Positions 7,116 to 16,009 of a stretch of DNA of 64,000 bases are shown here, in pieces. The stretch spans positions 2,047,501 to 2,111,500 of the forward strand of contig NC_020156.1 in the NCBI RefSeq assembly GCF_000332115.1, in the 5' to 3' direction. The stretch is from Nonlabens dokdonensis DSW-6 (GTDB lineage Bacteria > Bacteroidota > Bacteroidia > Flavobacteriales > Flavobacteriaceae). The notes beneath the pieces were generated by a model. The model made no database searches, was not told the origin of the DNA, and saw only the letters and a list, made by a program, of their open reading frames with translations. Each line of letters opens with the position of its first letter. The first letter of the stretch is position 1. The translations under genes were made by a program, and so were the position numbers.

Positions 7116-8275
7116 TAAAAACAGCTACAAGACTTGATAGCGTTCAAGAATATTACTTTGCGACAAAACTGCGTGAAGTAAGAGCTTTATTAGAATCAGA
7201 TAAACCTATTATCAACGCAGGAATAGGAAATCCAGATTTACTGCCGCCAGATCAGGTTATACCTGCAATAACTGCTGCATTACAAGACCCTAAAGCACAT
7301 GGTTATCAAAGTTATTTAGGATTGCCAGAACTGCGAGAAGCAATGTCGCAGTTCTATCAAACGCAATATAAGGTTACTTTAGATTCAGAAACGGAGATTA
7401 TACCGTTGATGGGAAGTAAAGAAGGGATTTTACATATTTCCATGGCTTTTTTAAACTCTGGAGATTATGTATTAATTCCAGATCCTGGTTATCCTACTTA
7501 CGCTAGTGCGGCACGGTTATGTGAAGCTATTCCAGTTGCTTATGATCTTAAAGAAGAGAATCATTGGTTACCAGACTTTGAGGCTTTGGAGCAATTAGAT
7601 CTAAGCAAAGTAAAAATTATGTGGATCAATTATCCGCATATGCCTACTAGTGCTGCAGGTTCAAAAGAGTTGTTTGAAAAACTAGTCCACTTTGCAAAAA
7701 AGCATGAGATTTTACTCGTTAATGATAATCCTTATAGTTGCGTAGGTTATGAGGATAAAATAAGCCTTCATCAAGTTGCAGGCTCAAAAGGTGGAGTGCT
7801 AGAGTTAAACTCCATTAGCAAAACATTTAATATGCCTGGCTGGAGAGTAGGAATGCTTACTGGAAATGCTAGTTTGCTTAAAGAAGTACTTAAAGTAAAA
7901 ACAAATATGGATAGCGGCATGTTTTACGGTATTCAAAAAGGTGCGATTACTGCGTTAAGAACAGATTACAACTGGTTAGAAAACCAAAACAAAATCTACA
8001 AAACTAGAAGAGCTTTAACCATACAACTTGCCGAAACCTTAAACCTAATACCTCAAGAACAAAACGGTGGTTTATTCCTTTGGTGCAAATTGCCAGATGG
8101 AATGACAGATGACAAAGCTTTTGTAAATGAATTACTTTACGAGCACCATATTTTTATCGCACCAGGAAGCATTTTTGGTAAGAATGGAGAAGGTTTTGTG
8201 CGATTTTCACTTTGTGTAAATGAAGAGCTGATTCAAGAAATGATTCACCGAGTTTCTAAAACAGTAGAGGCATGA
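7112..8275 (+). CDS. class I/II aminotransferase, likely aromatic
   Basis: PLP-dependent aminotransferase of fold type I, 387 residues. Visible: NAGIGNPDLLPP (35-46), YLGLPELREAM (68-78), DPGYPTYAS (124-132), ND at 204-205 (PLP pyridine contact), SISKTFNMPGWRVGM with Lys237 as the PLP lysine and Arg245, and RFSLCVNEE at the C-terminus. It lies between pheA and tyrA with four-base overlaps on both sides, so it most likely transaminates phenylpyruvate and 4-hydroxyphenylpyruvate (or prephenate). An aspartate-type aminotransferase is the alternative; specificity cannot be read from sequence. Confidence 0.87.
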   Translation: MIKTATRLDSVQEYYFATKLREVRALLESDKPIINAGIGNPDLLPPDQVIPAITAALQDPKAHGYQSYLGLPELREAMSQFYQTQYKVTLDSETEIIPLMGSKEGILHISMAFLNSGDYVLIPDPGYPTYASAARLCEAIPVAYDLKEENHWLPDFEALEQLDLSKVKIMWINYPHMPTSAAGSKELFEKLVHFAKKHEILLVNDNPYSCVGYEDKISLHQVAGSKGGVLELNSISKTFNMPGWRVGMLTGNASLLKEVLKVKTNMDSGMFYGIQKGAITALRTDYNWLENQNKIYKTRRALTIQLAETLNLIPQEQNGGLFLWCKLPDGMTDDKAFVNELLYEHHIFIAPGSIFGKNGEGFVRFSLCVNEELIQEMIHRVSKTVEA

Positions 8276-9132
8276 AGAACATTTTTTTAATAGGAACTGG
8301 ATTGATAGGTGGCTCGATGCTAAAGGATTTACGAGTTCATTATCCGCAGGCTGTTTTTTATGGTATTGATCAAAATGATGCTCATGCTCAAAAAGCAAAG
8401 CAAAACGGCATTGTAGACGAGGTAGCAAACCTTAGTGATGTTTCTAATGCAGATTTGGTTATCATCTCTATTCCCGTAGATGCTACTTTAAATGTTTTGC
8501 CTCAGGTGCTCGACTTAATTAATGAAAATGCGCTTGTTATAGATGTTGGTTCTACAAAAGAGGCGATTTGTAAGAGTGTAGAGAATCATAAAAATAGAAG
8601 ACAATACCTTGCAGCGCATCCTATTGCAGGAACAGAATTTTCTGGACCAGACGCGGCAATTTCAAATTTATTTGTCAAGAAAACGCTAATTGTATGCGAG
8701 GTAGAGAAAACCACCTTTAAATTGCAAGAATTAGCAAACGAGCTGTTTGAAAAACTTAGAATGCGTGTGAGATATATGACACCAGCGGCACATGATAAAC
8801 ATATTGCTTACGTGTCTCATTTGTCGCATATTTCCAGTTTTATGTTAGGTAAAACGGTCATTCAAGAAGAGGAAAATGAACGTGATATCTTTGACCTTGC
8901 AGGCAGTGGTTTTGAAAGTACGGTACGATTAGCAAAGAGTTCGCCAGCCATGTGGACGCCTATTTTTGCACAGAATAAAGAACATGTGTTAGCTAGTCTT
9001 GATGGATATATTGAGAATTTATCTCGCTTTCGCGAAAGCGTAAAAAACAACGATCACAACGCCATATTTAAGGATATGGAGGAAACAAATAGAATAAAAA
9101 CGATATTGAAAGGAATTGAAAATGGAAAATAA
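8272..9132 (+). CDS. tyrA: prephenate dehydrogenase
   Basis: Oxidises prephenate to 4-hydroxyphenylpyruvate for tyrosine. The 286-residue protein has an NAD(P) Rossmann motif IGTGLIGGSMLKDL (7-20), VIDVGSTKEAI (93-103), HPIAGTEFSGPDAA and YMTPAAHDKHIAYVSHLSH (about 167-185), the helical dimerisation part. No ACT domain is present. Near the end, residues 251-256 (SRFRES) are encoded by a copy of the GCTTTCGCGAAAGC palindrome. It overlaps the aminotransferase by ATGA and the DAHP synthase by 11 bases. Confidence 0.93.
   Translation: MKNIFLIGTGLIGGSMLKDLRVHYPQAVFYGIDQNDAHAQKAKQNGIVDEVANLSDVSNADLVIISIPVDATLNVLPQVLDLINENALVIDVGSTKEAICKSVENHKNRRQYLAAHPIAGTEFSGPDAAISNLFVKKTLIVCEVEKTTFKLQELANELFEKLRMRVRYMTPAAHDKHIAYVSHLSHISSFMLGKTVIQEEENERDIFDLAGSGFESTVRLAKSSPAMWTPIFAQNKEHVLASLDGYIENLSRFRESVKNNDHNAIFKDMEETNRIKTILKGIENGK
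9026..9039. repeat. palindrome copy 4 (inside tyrA)
   Basis: GCTTTCGCGAAAGC in frame within tyrA, read as S-R-F-R-E-S; left flank ATCTC, right flank GTAAA. Confidence 0.95.
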
Positions 9133-10204
9133 TAAAGAATTTAGAACCTGGTTAGACGATCATAAATTAGAACATCCTATTGTCATCGCTGGTCCTTGTA
9201 GTGCAGAAACGGAAGAACAGGTGTTGAGAATAGCACATGAATTAAAAGATAGTGATGTTACTTATTTGCGCGCAGGAATATGGAAACCTAGAACGCGTCC
9301 AGGAAACTTTGAAGGAGTAGGAGCGATAGGTTTAAAATGGTTGCAAAAGGCAAAAGCCGAAACTGGATTGTTAACTGCAACAGAAGTAGCAAATCGCGCT
9401 CATGTAGAACTAGCTTTAGAGCATGACATCGATTTGTTATGGATAGGAGCAAGATCTACAGTAAGTCCATTTATTGTTCAAGAAATAGCAGATGCTTTAA
9501 AAGGAACAGATAAAGTGGTTTTAGTGAAAAACCCAGTAAATCCTGATCTTGCTCTTTGGATAGGAGCTGTGGAGCGTTTTCATACTGCAGACATTAAAAA
9601 TCTAGGTGTCATCCATAGAGGTTTTTCTACTTATGGAAAATCAAAATACCGTAATATTCCAGAATGGCAAATTGCTGTAGATTTTCAAACACGTTTTCCA
9701 GATATTCCGTTGATATGCGATCCATCTCATATTACTGGAAAAAGAGATATGATTTTTGAAGTTTCACAGACGGCATTAGATCTTAATTATGATGGTTTAA
9801 TGATTGAGACCCATTATGATCCTGATAATGCGTGGAGTGATGCTGCACAACAAGTAACGCCAGAAACATTATTGCAAATTTTTCAAGATTTACGCATTAG
9901 AAAAGAGCAGGATGATGAGGCAGGTTACCAATCTAAACTAGGTGTTTTAAGAGCTCAAATAGATGTGATTGACACCTCTATAATTGAAACGCTAGGTAAA
10001 AGAATGAAAACTGCAGACTCTATAGGTGCTTTGAAAAAGGAACGTAATGTCGCTGTTCTTCAATCTAAAAGGTGGAATGAGATTTTAGGAAAAATGATTC
10101 TTGCTGGAGAAGAGCAAGGTTTGAGCGAGGAATTTATTTTAAGAGTTTTTAAAGCCATACATCAAGAATCTATTGTGCATCAAGAGAAAGTAATTAATAG
10201 TTAA
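9122..10204 (+). CDS. bifunctional DAHP synthase / chorismate mutase
   Basis: A 360-residue fusion: an N-terminal class I-beta DAHP synthase (about 1-260) makes 3-deoxy-7-phosphoheptulonate, the first shikimate-pathway step, and a C-terminal AroQ chorismate mutase (about 270-355) turns chorismate into prephenate. Motifs: VIAGPCSAET (21-30), AGIWKPRTRPGNFEG (51-65), NPVNPDLALWIGA, CDPSHITGKRD and, in the mutase, LRAQIDVIDTSIIETLGKRM with ADSIGALKKERNV. The C-terminal position of the mutase is typical of Bacteroidota. I use the ATG at 9122 rather than the TTG at 9116. With pheA and tyrA the operon covers entry and exit of the pathway. Confidence 0.93.
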   Translation: MENNKEFRTWLDDHKLEHPIVIAGPCSAETEEQVLRIAHELKDSDVTYLRAGIWKPRTRPGNFEGVGAIGLKWLQKAKAETGLLTATEVANRAHVELALEHDIDLLWIGARSTVSPFIVQEIADALKGTDKVVLVKNPVNPDLALWIGAVERFHTADIKNLGVIHRGFSTYGKSKYRNIPEWQIAVDFQTRFPDIPLICDPSHITGKRDMIFEVSQTALDLNYDGLMIETHYDPDNAWSDAAQQVTPETLLQIFQDLRIRKEQDDEAGYQSKLGVLRAQIDVIDTSIIETLGKRMKTADSIGALKKERNVAVLQSKRWNEILGKMILAGEEQGLSEEFILRVFKAIHQESIVHQEKVINS

Positions 10205-10276
10205 TAACAAACGCATTTTCTAAAGAGCAGAATTAATTCTGCATCTTTGAAATAAGTGTTGGTAATTATTATTTTA

Positions 10277-10319
10277 AGATTTGACATGCCAACTATCTGT
10301 GTTGGCATTGTCTAAATCA
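10277..10319. repeat. 43-base hairpin element, copy A
   Basis: Starts AGATTTGACAT and ends GCATTGTCTAAATCA. Stem TGCCAAC (10287-10293)/GTTGGCA (10301-10307), extended by GACA/TGTC and GATTT/AAATC with single bulged T bases. Confidence 0.6.
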
Positions 10320-10437
10320 TATCGGGAAGCTGATTTTGAGGTGTTGTGGACTAAATCGGATCCATAATCTATTTTTTAGAAAAATTAAGCACCGTAAAAT
10401 CTTTCCGGCCAAAGTGCTCTCTCGCTCACTTTGCCCA

Positions 10438-10459
10438 CCTTTCCTATTTTTAGGAAAGG
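10438..10459 (+). terminator. possible terminator of the aromatic operon
   Basis: Perfect 9-bp stem CCTTTCCTA/TAGGAAAGG with loop TTTT, followed by AGTTTTTAACTTTT. It is 234 bases after the DAHP synthase stop, so its role as the operon terminator is uncertain. Confidence 0.4.
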
Positions 10460-10484
10460 AGTTTTTAACTTTTAAAAGCGGTTG

Positions 10485-10527
10485 AGATTTGACATACCTC
10501 CTATTAATGGTAGCATTGTTTAAATCA
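10485..10527. repeat. 43-base hairpin element, copy B
   Basis: Same length and ends as copy A with 9 differences. The outer GATTT/AAATC pairing is kept, and the inner stem becomes TACC/GGTA, i.e. the primary sequence changes while pairing potential is retained. Confidence 0.55.
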
Positions 10528-10612
10528 GTTCTCCATTATATTCATTATTCCAGCAAAGTACTACTCATAAAAACCTTAATTTTGTTTCAATGAAAAACTT
10601 ACAACTCAATTA

Positions 10613-11623
10613 ATGACAGGAATTGTCTACAGATCAACAGGTAGCTGGTATGAAGTAAAGGGTAGCGACGGTGCTTTCTACTCTTGTCGTATCAAAGGGA
10701 AATTCCGATTGCAAGGAATAAAAAGTACAAATCCAGTTGCTGTAGGTGATAAAGTTGACTTTGATATTGAGAAGAAAGGAGATGAAGAAATAGGAATTAT
10801 CAAGGTTATTCATGGGCGTGACAATTACATCGTTCGCAAATCTGTAAATCTTTCTAAACAGACTCATATCATTGCTGCCAATGTAGATCAGTTGTTTTTA
10901 TTAGTTACCCTAAACAATCCACCTACATTCACCTCATTTATAGATCGAGTTCTGGTAACTGCAGAGGCTTACCATATCCCAGTCGTGCTTACCTTCAATA
11001 AAGTAGATACTTATAATGATGATCAAGGTGAAGTGATTATAGATCCAGAAACTGGAGAAGAATTACTCACAATGACAGAGCTAGATGAAGTACGCTACCT
11101 AATGAGCATGTATAAGTCCATCGGATATGAGTGCATCGCTATAAGTGCACAAACTGGTAAGAATATCGACATCGTAAAAGAAAAAATGAAAGCAAAGACC
11201 AGCATGTTTGCCGGTCATAGTGGCGCTGGAAAAAGTACACTTGCAAACGCGATAGAGCCTGGATTACAGTTAAAGACCAAACAAATTTCAGAACAACACA
11301 AGCAAGGACAGCACACAACGACTTTTGCAGAGATGTTTGATCTGGATTTTGGAGCACGTTTGATCGATACACCTGGAGTCAAGGGTTTTGGTGTGGTAGA
11401 TATGGAAAAAGAAGAAATAGGAGATTATTTTCCAGAAATTCATGAATTAAAAAAAGACTGCAAATTTCACAACTGCATGCACATAGAAGAACCTAAATGC
11501 GCGATAAAAGAAGCGGTAGAAAATGGCGAAATGGTTTTAAGTCGTTATGAAAGCTATGTGCAAATCGTTAATGGTGATGAAGATAATTACCGGCAGGATA
11601 AACACCAGTTGCCACAATCATGA
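10613..11623 (+). CDS. rsgA: ribosome small subunit-dependent GTPase A
   Basis: Late 30S maturation GTPase, 336 residues, with the circularly permuted GTPase order of this family. An OB-fold comes first (about 1-85), then G4 TFNKVDTY, then G1 GHSGAGKST (about 201-209) and G3 DTPGVKGFG, and a C-terminal zinc knuckle CKFHNCMHIEEPKC (about 283-296). About 20 extra residues follow G4 (DPETGEELLTMTELDEVRYL), a common flavobacterial feature. It overlaps dtd by ATGA. Identity is secure. Confidence 0.95.
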   Translation: MTGIVYRSTGSWYEVKGSDGAFYSCRIKGKFRLQGIKSTNPVAVGDKVDFDIEKKGDEEIGIIKVIHGRDNYIVRKSVNLSKQTHIIAANVDQLFLLVTLNNPPTFTSFIDRVLVTAEAYHIPVVLTFNKVDTYNDDQGEVIIDPETGEELLTMTELDEVRYLMSMYKSIGYECIAISAQTGKNIDIVKEKMKAKTSMFAGHSGAGKSTLANAIEPGLQLKTKQISEQHKQGQHTTTFAEMFDLDFGARLIDTPGVKGFGVVDMEKEEIGDYFPEIHELKKDCKFHNCMHIEEPKCAIKEAVENGEMVLSRYESYVQIVNGDEDNYRQDKHQLPQS

Positions 11624-12075
11624 GAGCAGTAATTCAAAGAGTAAGTGAGGCGAGTGTTATAATAGATAATAAGCAACATGCTGCTATTGAGCAAGGTTTA
11701 CTTATTTTATTGGGAATAACACATGAGGATACTCAAGAAGATATCGATTGGTTAGCAGGGAAAATAATTGGGATGAGAATCTTTTCAGATCAAGAGGATA
11801 AGATGAATCTCAGTATTCAAGATATTGATGGTGAACTTTTACTTATTTCACAATTCACCTTATTTGCAAATACAAAGAAAGGAAATCGACCTAGTTATAT
11901 CAATGCGGCACGGCCAGAAGTAGCTGTTCCTTTATATGAGGCTTTTTTGAGTACGCTTTCGCGAAAGCGAGATAAAGAAATTAAATCAGGAATATTTGGA
12001 GCTGATATGAAAGTAGCTCTTGTAAACGATGGTCCAGTAACGATAATTATAGATAGTCAGGATAGAAATTTATGA
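11620..12075 (+). CDS. dtd: D-aminoacyl-tRNA deacylase
   Basis: Hydrolyses D-amino acids wrongly attached to tRNA. The 151-residue protein has the full family length: MRAVIQRVSEASVII at the start, LLLISQFTLFANTKKGNRPS (about 72-91) with the active-site SQFTL motif, and NDGPVTIIID near the end with the Gly-Pro motif. Residues about 112-117 (LSRKR) come from an in-frame copy of the palindrome and fall in a surface stretch that varies in the family. It is coupled to rsgA by a four-base overlap. Confidence 0.95.
   Translation: MRAVIQRVSEASVIIDNKQHAAIEQGLLILLGITHEDTQEDIDWLAGKIIGMRIFSDQEDKMNLSIQDIDGELLLISQFTLFANTKKGNRPSYINAARPEVAVPLYEAFLSTLSRKRDKEIKSGIFGADMKVALVNDGPVTIIIDSQDRNL
11955..11968. repeat. 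palindrome copy 5 (inside dtd)
   Basis: GCTTTCGCGAAAGC read in the frame T-L-S-R-K-R; flanks GTAC and GAGAT. Confidence 0.95.
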
Positions 12076-12139
12076 AGAGTAGATAATTTGACAGACTTTT
12101 CTGATGAATTTGAATATTTTTTTATTTTCTTTGACATCT

Positions 12140-14044
12140 ATGACAAAATTTAGTTATCTAGTAATCATATTGATTGCTTCTCAATTTGCCACATCGCAAG
12201 AAACATATTCTTCTAATTCTATTCCTAGTGAACTTCTTGAAAATGCGAATGCCGTTATTAGAAAGAATGACGTCCAGATTACCATTGAAGATTATGACAA
12301 AGTAGAAATCGTTACTAATCGTATTGTAACAGTCTTAAATAAAAAAGGTCTAGGAGATATTAAAGCTGGAGAATCTTATGATGATGATACGAACATAAAA
12401 AGCATCGAGGCCTCGATTTATGACGATAAGGGTAAAAAAATTAGTAGAATAAAGAGTAAAGATTTTAATGATGTTAGTGCAGTTTCTAATGGGACATTAT
12501 ATTCTGATAATAGGGTCAAATATTTAGATTTTACTCCGAGGTCTTATCCGTTTACAGTGCATTTTGAATCTAAAGTGGTTTACAATTCTACGGCATTTAT
12601 GCCTGCTTGGGTTCCGATAGAATATTTTTATGCGAGCACGCAGTCTTCTACTTTCAAAGTGATAAATGAGACTAATGTTGAGGTAAAGTTCAAAGAAAGT
12701 AATTTAGAAGGTTATTCTGGAATTAACAAGAAAGGTTTACTCAGCTATGAGGCTCAAAACCTTGAGGCAATAGTCCCTCAAGCATATAGTCCAGATTTTT
12801 CTACTTATGGTCCCATGGTGCGTATTGCTCTCAAGGATTTTAGCATGAAAGGTGTTCAAGGAAGTAATGAAAATTGGTTGGACTTTGGTAAATGGATGAA
12901 TGAAAGTTTGCTTATCGATGTAGGAGAATTACCTGAAGAAGTTATTATTGAGATCAAATCCCTGACTAAGGATGCAAAAACCCAAAAGGAAAAAGCTAAA
13001 ATAGTTTATGAGTTCATGCAAGAACGTTCTAGATATATAAGTGTTCAAGTAGGTATAGGTGGCTGGAAGCCTACAGAAGCTGAGAAAGTGCACGAAGTGG
13101 CTTATGGGGACTGTAAAGGTTTATCAAATTACACAAAAGCATTATTAAATGAAGTAGGTATTACTTCTTACCACGCTATTATTTATGGTGACCGCAGCAT
13201 TCGCAATATTGATAAGGATTTCTCTGCTACTCAAGGAAATCATATGATCTTATATGTTCCTGAATTAGACGACGAGAAAGATATATGGCTGGAATGTACA
13301 AGTAAAACAAATCCTTTTGGATATTTAGCTGGGTGGACAGATGATCGTGATGCTCTAGTTATTACAGAAGATGGAGGTAAAATTTTACATACAACGGTTT
13401 ATCCTACTTCTCAAAATAAACAAAATGTAACAGCTCAAGTCAATCTCAGTGCAGATGGTATGGCCACAGCCCAAGTAACCATGGAAACATCCGGTTTTCA
13501 ATATCAATTAAGGGACTTTTTGCAGTCAAAAACAGATAAGGAAAGAAACATTCAATATAAACAATTTTGGGATCACATAAATGGATTAAAAATAACCAAC
13601 TCTACGTTTAAAAATGATAAAGAACAAAGTGTATTTTCTGAAGTTTTAGAAATAATAGCTCCAAAATATGCAAGTAAATCAGGTTCTCTTTTGTTATTTG
13701 AGCCAGTAATGTTTAGTAGAAATTCTTATGTTCCAGCTAAATATGAAGAAAGAAATTATGATTTGAAAATAGATAGAGGTTATGTTGATTTTGATCAATA
13801 CACTATAGTTTTAGATCCTCAATTAACAGTAGATGCTCTACCTAACAAAGTCTCTCTAGAAACTAAATTTGGTTCTTATCTTTTAGAGGTAAATGAGCTA
13901 GAAGGCAATCAATTAGAAGTAAAAAGAAAACTTCAAATTAACAATGGATTATTTTCAAAAGAAGACTATAAAGATTATAGAAATTTTCTAGACGAAGTAG
14001 CAAAGCACGATAAATCAAAATCAGTATTAAAAGTAGGTAAATGA
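12140..14044 (+). CDS. DUF3857/transglutaminase-like protein, catalytic residues present
   Basis: Secreted 634-residue protein: signal peptide MTKFSYLVIILIASQFATSQ, DUF3857 domain (about 45-215) and a transglutaminase-like domain (about 270-385). The catalytic-type Cys is seen in YGDCKGLSNYTKALL and the His in GNHMILYVPEL. A beta-rich C-terminal part follows. I chose the ATG at 12140 because it gives a clean signal peptide; an ATG at 12104 would add 12 residues. It overlaps the next gene, a paralogue, by ATGA. DUF3857 proteins are common, poorly understood cell-envelope proteins of Bacteroidota. Function unknown. Confidence 0.82.
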   Translation: MTKFSYLVIILIASQFATSQETYSSNSIPSELLENANAVIRKNDVQITIEDYDKVEIVTNRIVTVLNKKGLGDIKAGESYDDDTNIKSIEASIYDDKGKKISRIKSKDFNDVSAVSNGTLYSDNRVKYLDFTPRSYPFTVHFESKVVYNSTAFMPAWVPIEYFYASTQSSTFKVINETNVEVKFKESNLEGYSGINKKGLLSYEAQNLEAIVPQAYSPDFSTYGPMVRIALKDFSMKGVQGSNENWLDFGKWMNESLLIDVGELPEEVIIEIKSLTKDAKTQKEKAKIVYEFMQERSRYISVQVGIGGWKPTEAEKVHEVAYGDCKGLSNYTKALLNEVGITSYHAIIYGDRSIRNIDKDFSATQGNHMILYVPELDDEKDIWLECTSKTNPFGYLAGWTDDRDALVITEDGGKILHTTVYPTSQNKQNVTAQVNLSADGMATAQVTMETSGFQYQLRDFLQSKTDKERNIQYKQFWDHINGLKITNSTFKNDKEQSVFSEVLEIIAPKYASKSGSLLLFEPVMFSRNSYVPAKYEERNYDLKIDRGYVDFDQYTIVLDPQLTVDALPNKVSLETKFGSYLLEVNELEGNQLEVKRKLQINNGLFSKEDYKDYRNFLDEVAKHDKSKSVLKVGK

Positions 14045-16008
14045 AAAAATTAATATTTATAGGTATTTTATTATTCTCAATAAATTCCTTTGGTCAGGAC
14101 ATAAAATTTGGTAAAGTTTCTAAAGAGGATTTTAATCTTACCGCAAATGACTCTTTAGATCATGATGCCCTATTTATATATAGAAATGTAGATATAAATT
14201 TCACTTATGTTACTGGAAGTGGTTTTAATCAAAACCGAAACGTACATGAACGAATTCTTATTAAAAATGAAGAAGGTTTAAGATATGCGACAAAACGCAT
14301 CAGGTTATGGGACAAAAATAGTAAGACTCGTGAATTACTACGCAATTTAAAAGGCGCTACATATAATCTAGTTGATGGTAAGGTGAAAAAATCTAAACTT
14401 CGAAGGTCAGGAGAATTTGAAGAAGACTTAAATGAAAGATGGAAGTTAGAATCCTTTACTATGCCAGATGTGCGCATAGGGTCTATTATAGAATATAAGT
14501 ATTACATCGACTCACCATTTCCTAGTATAGATGATATTGATCTTCAACAAAGCGTCCCAACATTACAACAAGATATTAAGGTGCAGTTAGTAGAGTATTA
14601 TTTATACAATGTACTATTTAATCCTCGGGCAAATTATGTTCCTCAATTCAGTGAAGAGATTAAACGTAAAAACATTGCAATGGGAAACAATGCTCAAAGA
14701 GTAACTACCAGTGATAGGTTACTGACATTAAGTAAAAAGAATATTCCTGCCTTAGAAGCAGAACCCATGTCTGGAAATCTTGAGAATTTTAGAGCCAGAA
14801 TGATTATCGAATTAGCTGGAACTCGCTTTCCTAATTCGACAATTGAAAATTTTTCAACCAGTTGGGAAGCAGTATCAAAAAACATACTTGACAATAAAAA
14901 TTTTGGTGATCAAATTAAACAGCGAAAACACTTCAAAGAGGATTTGATACGTGCAATCAAACCTGGGATGTCTGATGAAGAAAAAATTTCAGTAGTATTT
15001 AATTTAGTCAAATCTAAAATTAAATGGGATGGGAATTATGGGAAATTTGCTTATCAAGGAATTAAAAAAGCGTATAAAGAAGGAAATGGTAATGTTGCAG
15101 ATGTTAATTTAACCATTGTAGCAATGTTACAAGAATTAGGGTTCAATGCAAATCCTGTGCTTGTAAGCTCAAGAAGTAATGGTATTCCTATAGTACCTAC
15201 TCAAGATGGTTTTAACTATGTAATTGCCGCTGTAAATGTAGACGGTAATGAGGTATTATTAGACGCAACAGAGCCTTATTCGGCGCCTAATTTATTACCC
15301 TTTAGAGCAACTAACTGGCAAGGAAGGCTTATTGTAGAAGGCGGTGCCTCTTCTTGGGTAGAACTATCTACACCTATTCTTTCTAGCGAGATTAAAATAA
15401 TGGAAGTCGATATAGAAGAAGATTTTACTTTAAGAGGGAAAGTTCAACAAAAAGAAACAGGACACATTGCTTATAAGACTCGAAATGAATATGCAGGATC
15501 AAATGAAAAAAACATTAGTCAACATTTTATAGGCAATAATCAAAACCTAGAGGTTACTAATGTTGAAGTAAAAGAGTTAAATACACCTTCTGAAGCGATC
15601 ATTAGTAGTTATGAATTTAAATATAAAGATGGTGTAGATAACATTGGCGATAAGATTTATATCACTCCTATGCTATATGAGGCAACAGATGAAAATCCTT
15701 TTAAAAGAGAAGAAAGAAATTTACCTGTAGATTTAGTCTATCCTTTCAAGACTAATGCATTAATAAATATAAATATTCCAGACGGTTACAAGGTAGAATC
15801 TCTTCCAGAAAGTAAAAAGCTAGTTTATGAAGAAAACACAGGATATTACAGCTTTATTGTTGAACAAAAAGGCAATGTTATTTCTGTAAGAGGTACTTTT
15901 AAAATGAATGAAACACTTGTAATGCCTTACAATTATGGCATATGGAGGCAGTTTTTTATAACCATTGTCGATACCAACGCTGAAAAAATAGTACTTACAA
16001 AAATTTAA
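14041..16008 (+). CDS. DUF3857/transglutaminase-like protein, catalytic residues apparently lost
   Basis: Paralogue of the preceding gene, 655 residues, with signal peptide MKKLIFIGILLFSINSFGQ, a DUF3857 domain (about 50-210) and a transglutaminase-like domain (about 300-420). Where the upstream protein has YGDCKGLSNYTKALL, this one reads GNGNVADVNLTIVAML (about 347-362) with no Cys; where it has NHMILYV, this one reads FNYVIAAV (about 391-398) with Tyr for His. The Asp of LLDATEP is kept. So it is probably a non-catalytic partner. It begins inside the stop of the upstream gene, so both are made together. Its stop is 1 base from the next start. Confidence 0.8.
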   Translation: MKKLIFIGILLFSINSFGQDIKFGKVSKEDFNLTANDSLDHDALFIYRNVDINFTYVTGSGFNQNRNVHERILIKNEEGLRYATKRIRLWDKNSKTRELLRNLKGATYNLVDGKVKKSKLRRSGEFEEDLNERWKLESFTMPDVRIGSIIEYKYYIDSPFPSIDDIDLQQSVPTLQQDIKVQLVEYYLYNVLFNPRANYVPQFSEEIKRKNIAMGNNAQRVTTSDRLLTLSKKNIPALEAEPMSGNLENFRARMIIELAGTRFPNSTIENFSTSWEAVSKNILDNKNFGDQIKQRKHFKEDLIRAIKPGMSDEEKISVVFNLVKSKIKWDGNYGKFAYQGIKKAYKEGNGNVADVNLTIVAMLQELGFNANPVLVSSRSNGIPIVPTQDGFNYVIAAVNVDGNEVLLDATEPYSAPNLLPFRATNWQGRLIVEGGASSWVELSTPILSSEIKIMEVDIEEDFTLRGKVQQKETGHIAYKTRNEYAGSNEKNISQHFIGNNQNLEVTNVEVKELNTPSEAIISSYEFKYKDGVDNIGDKIYITPMLYEATDENPFKREERNLPVDLVYPFKTNALININIPDGYKVESLPESKKLVYEENTGYYSFIVEQKGNVISVRGTFKMNETLVMPYNYGIWRQFFITIVDTNAEKIVLTKI

Positions 16009-16009
16009 A

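Larger units (their letters stand above)
10205..10612. other. 408-base non-coding region rich in hairpins
   Basis: No convincing ORF. It holds two 43-base elements with about 79% identity (10277-10319 and 10485-10527), each able to fold end to end (GATTT pairing with AAATC at the outer ends). Between them are an imperfect GGCCAAAGTG/CACTTTGCCC hairpin (10407-10436) and a perfect 9-bp CCTTTCCTA/TAGGAAAGG hairpin (10438-10459) followed by T-rich sequence, possibly the operon terminator. A structured RNA or the remnant of a small mobile element are both possible. Confidence 0.55.
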
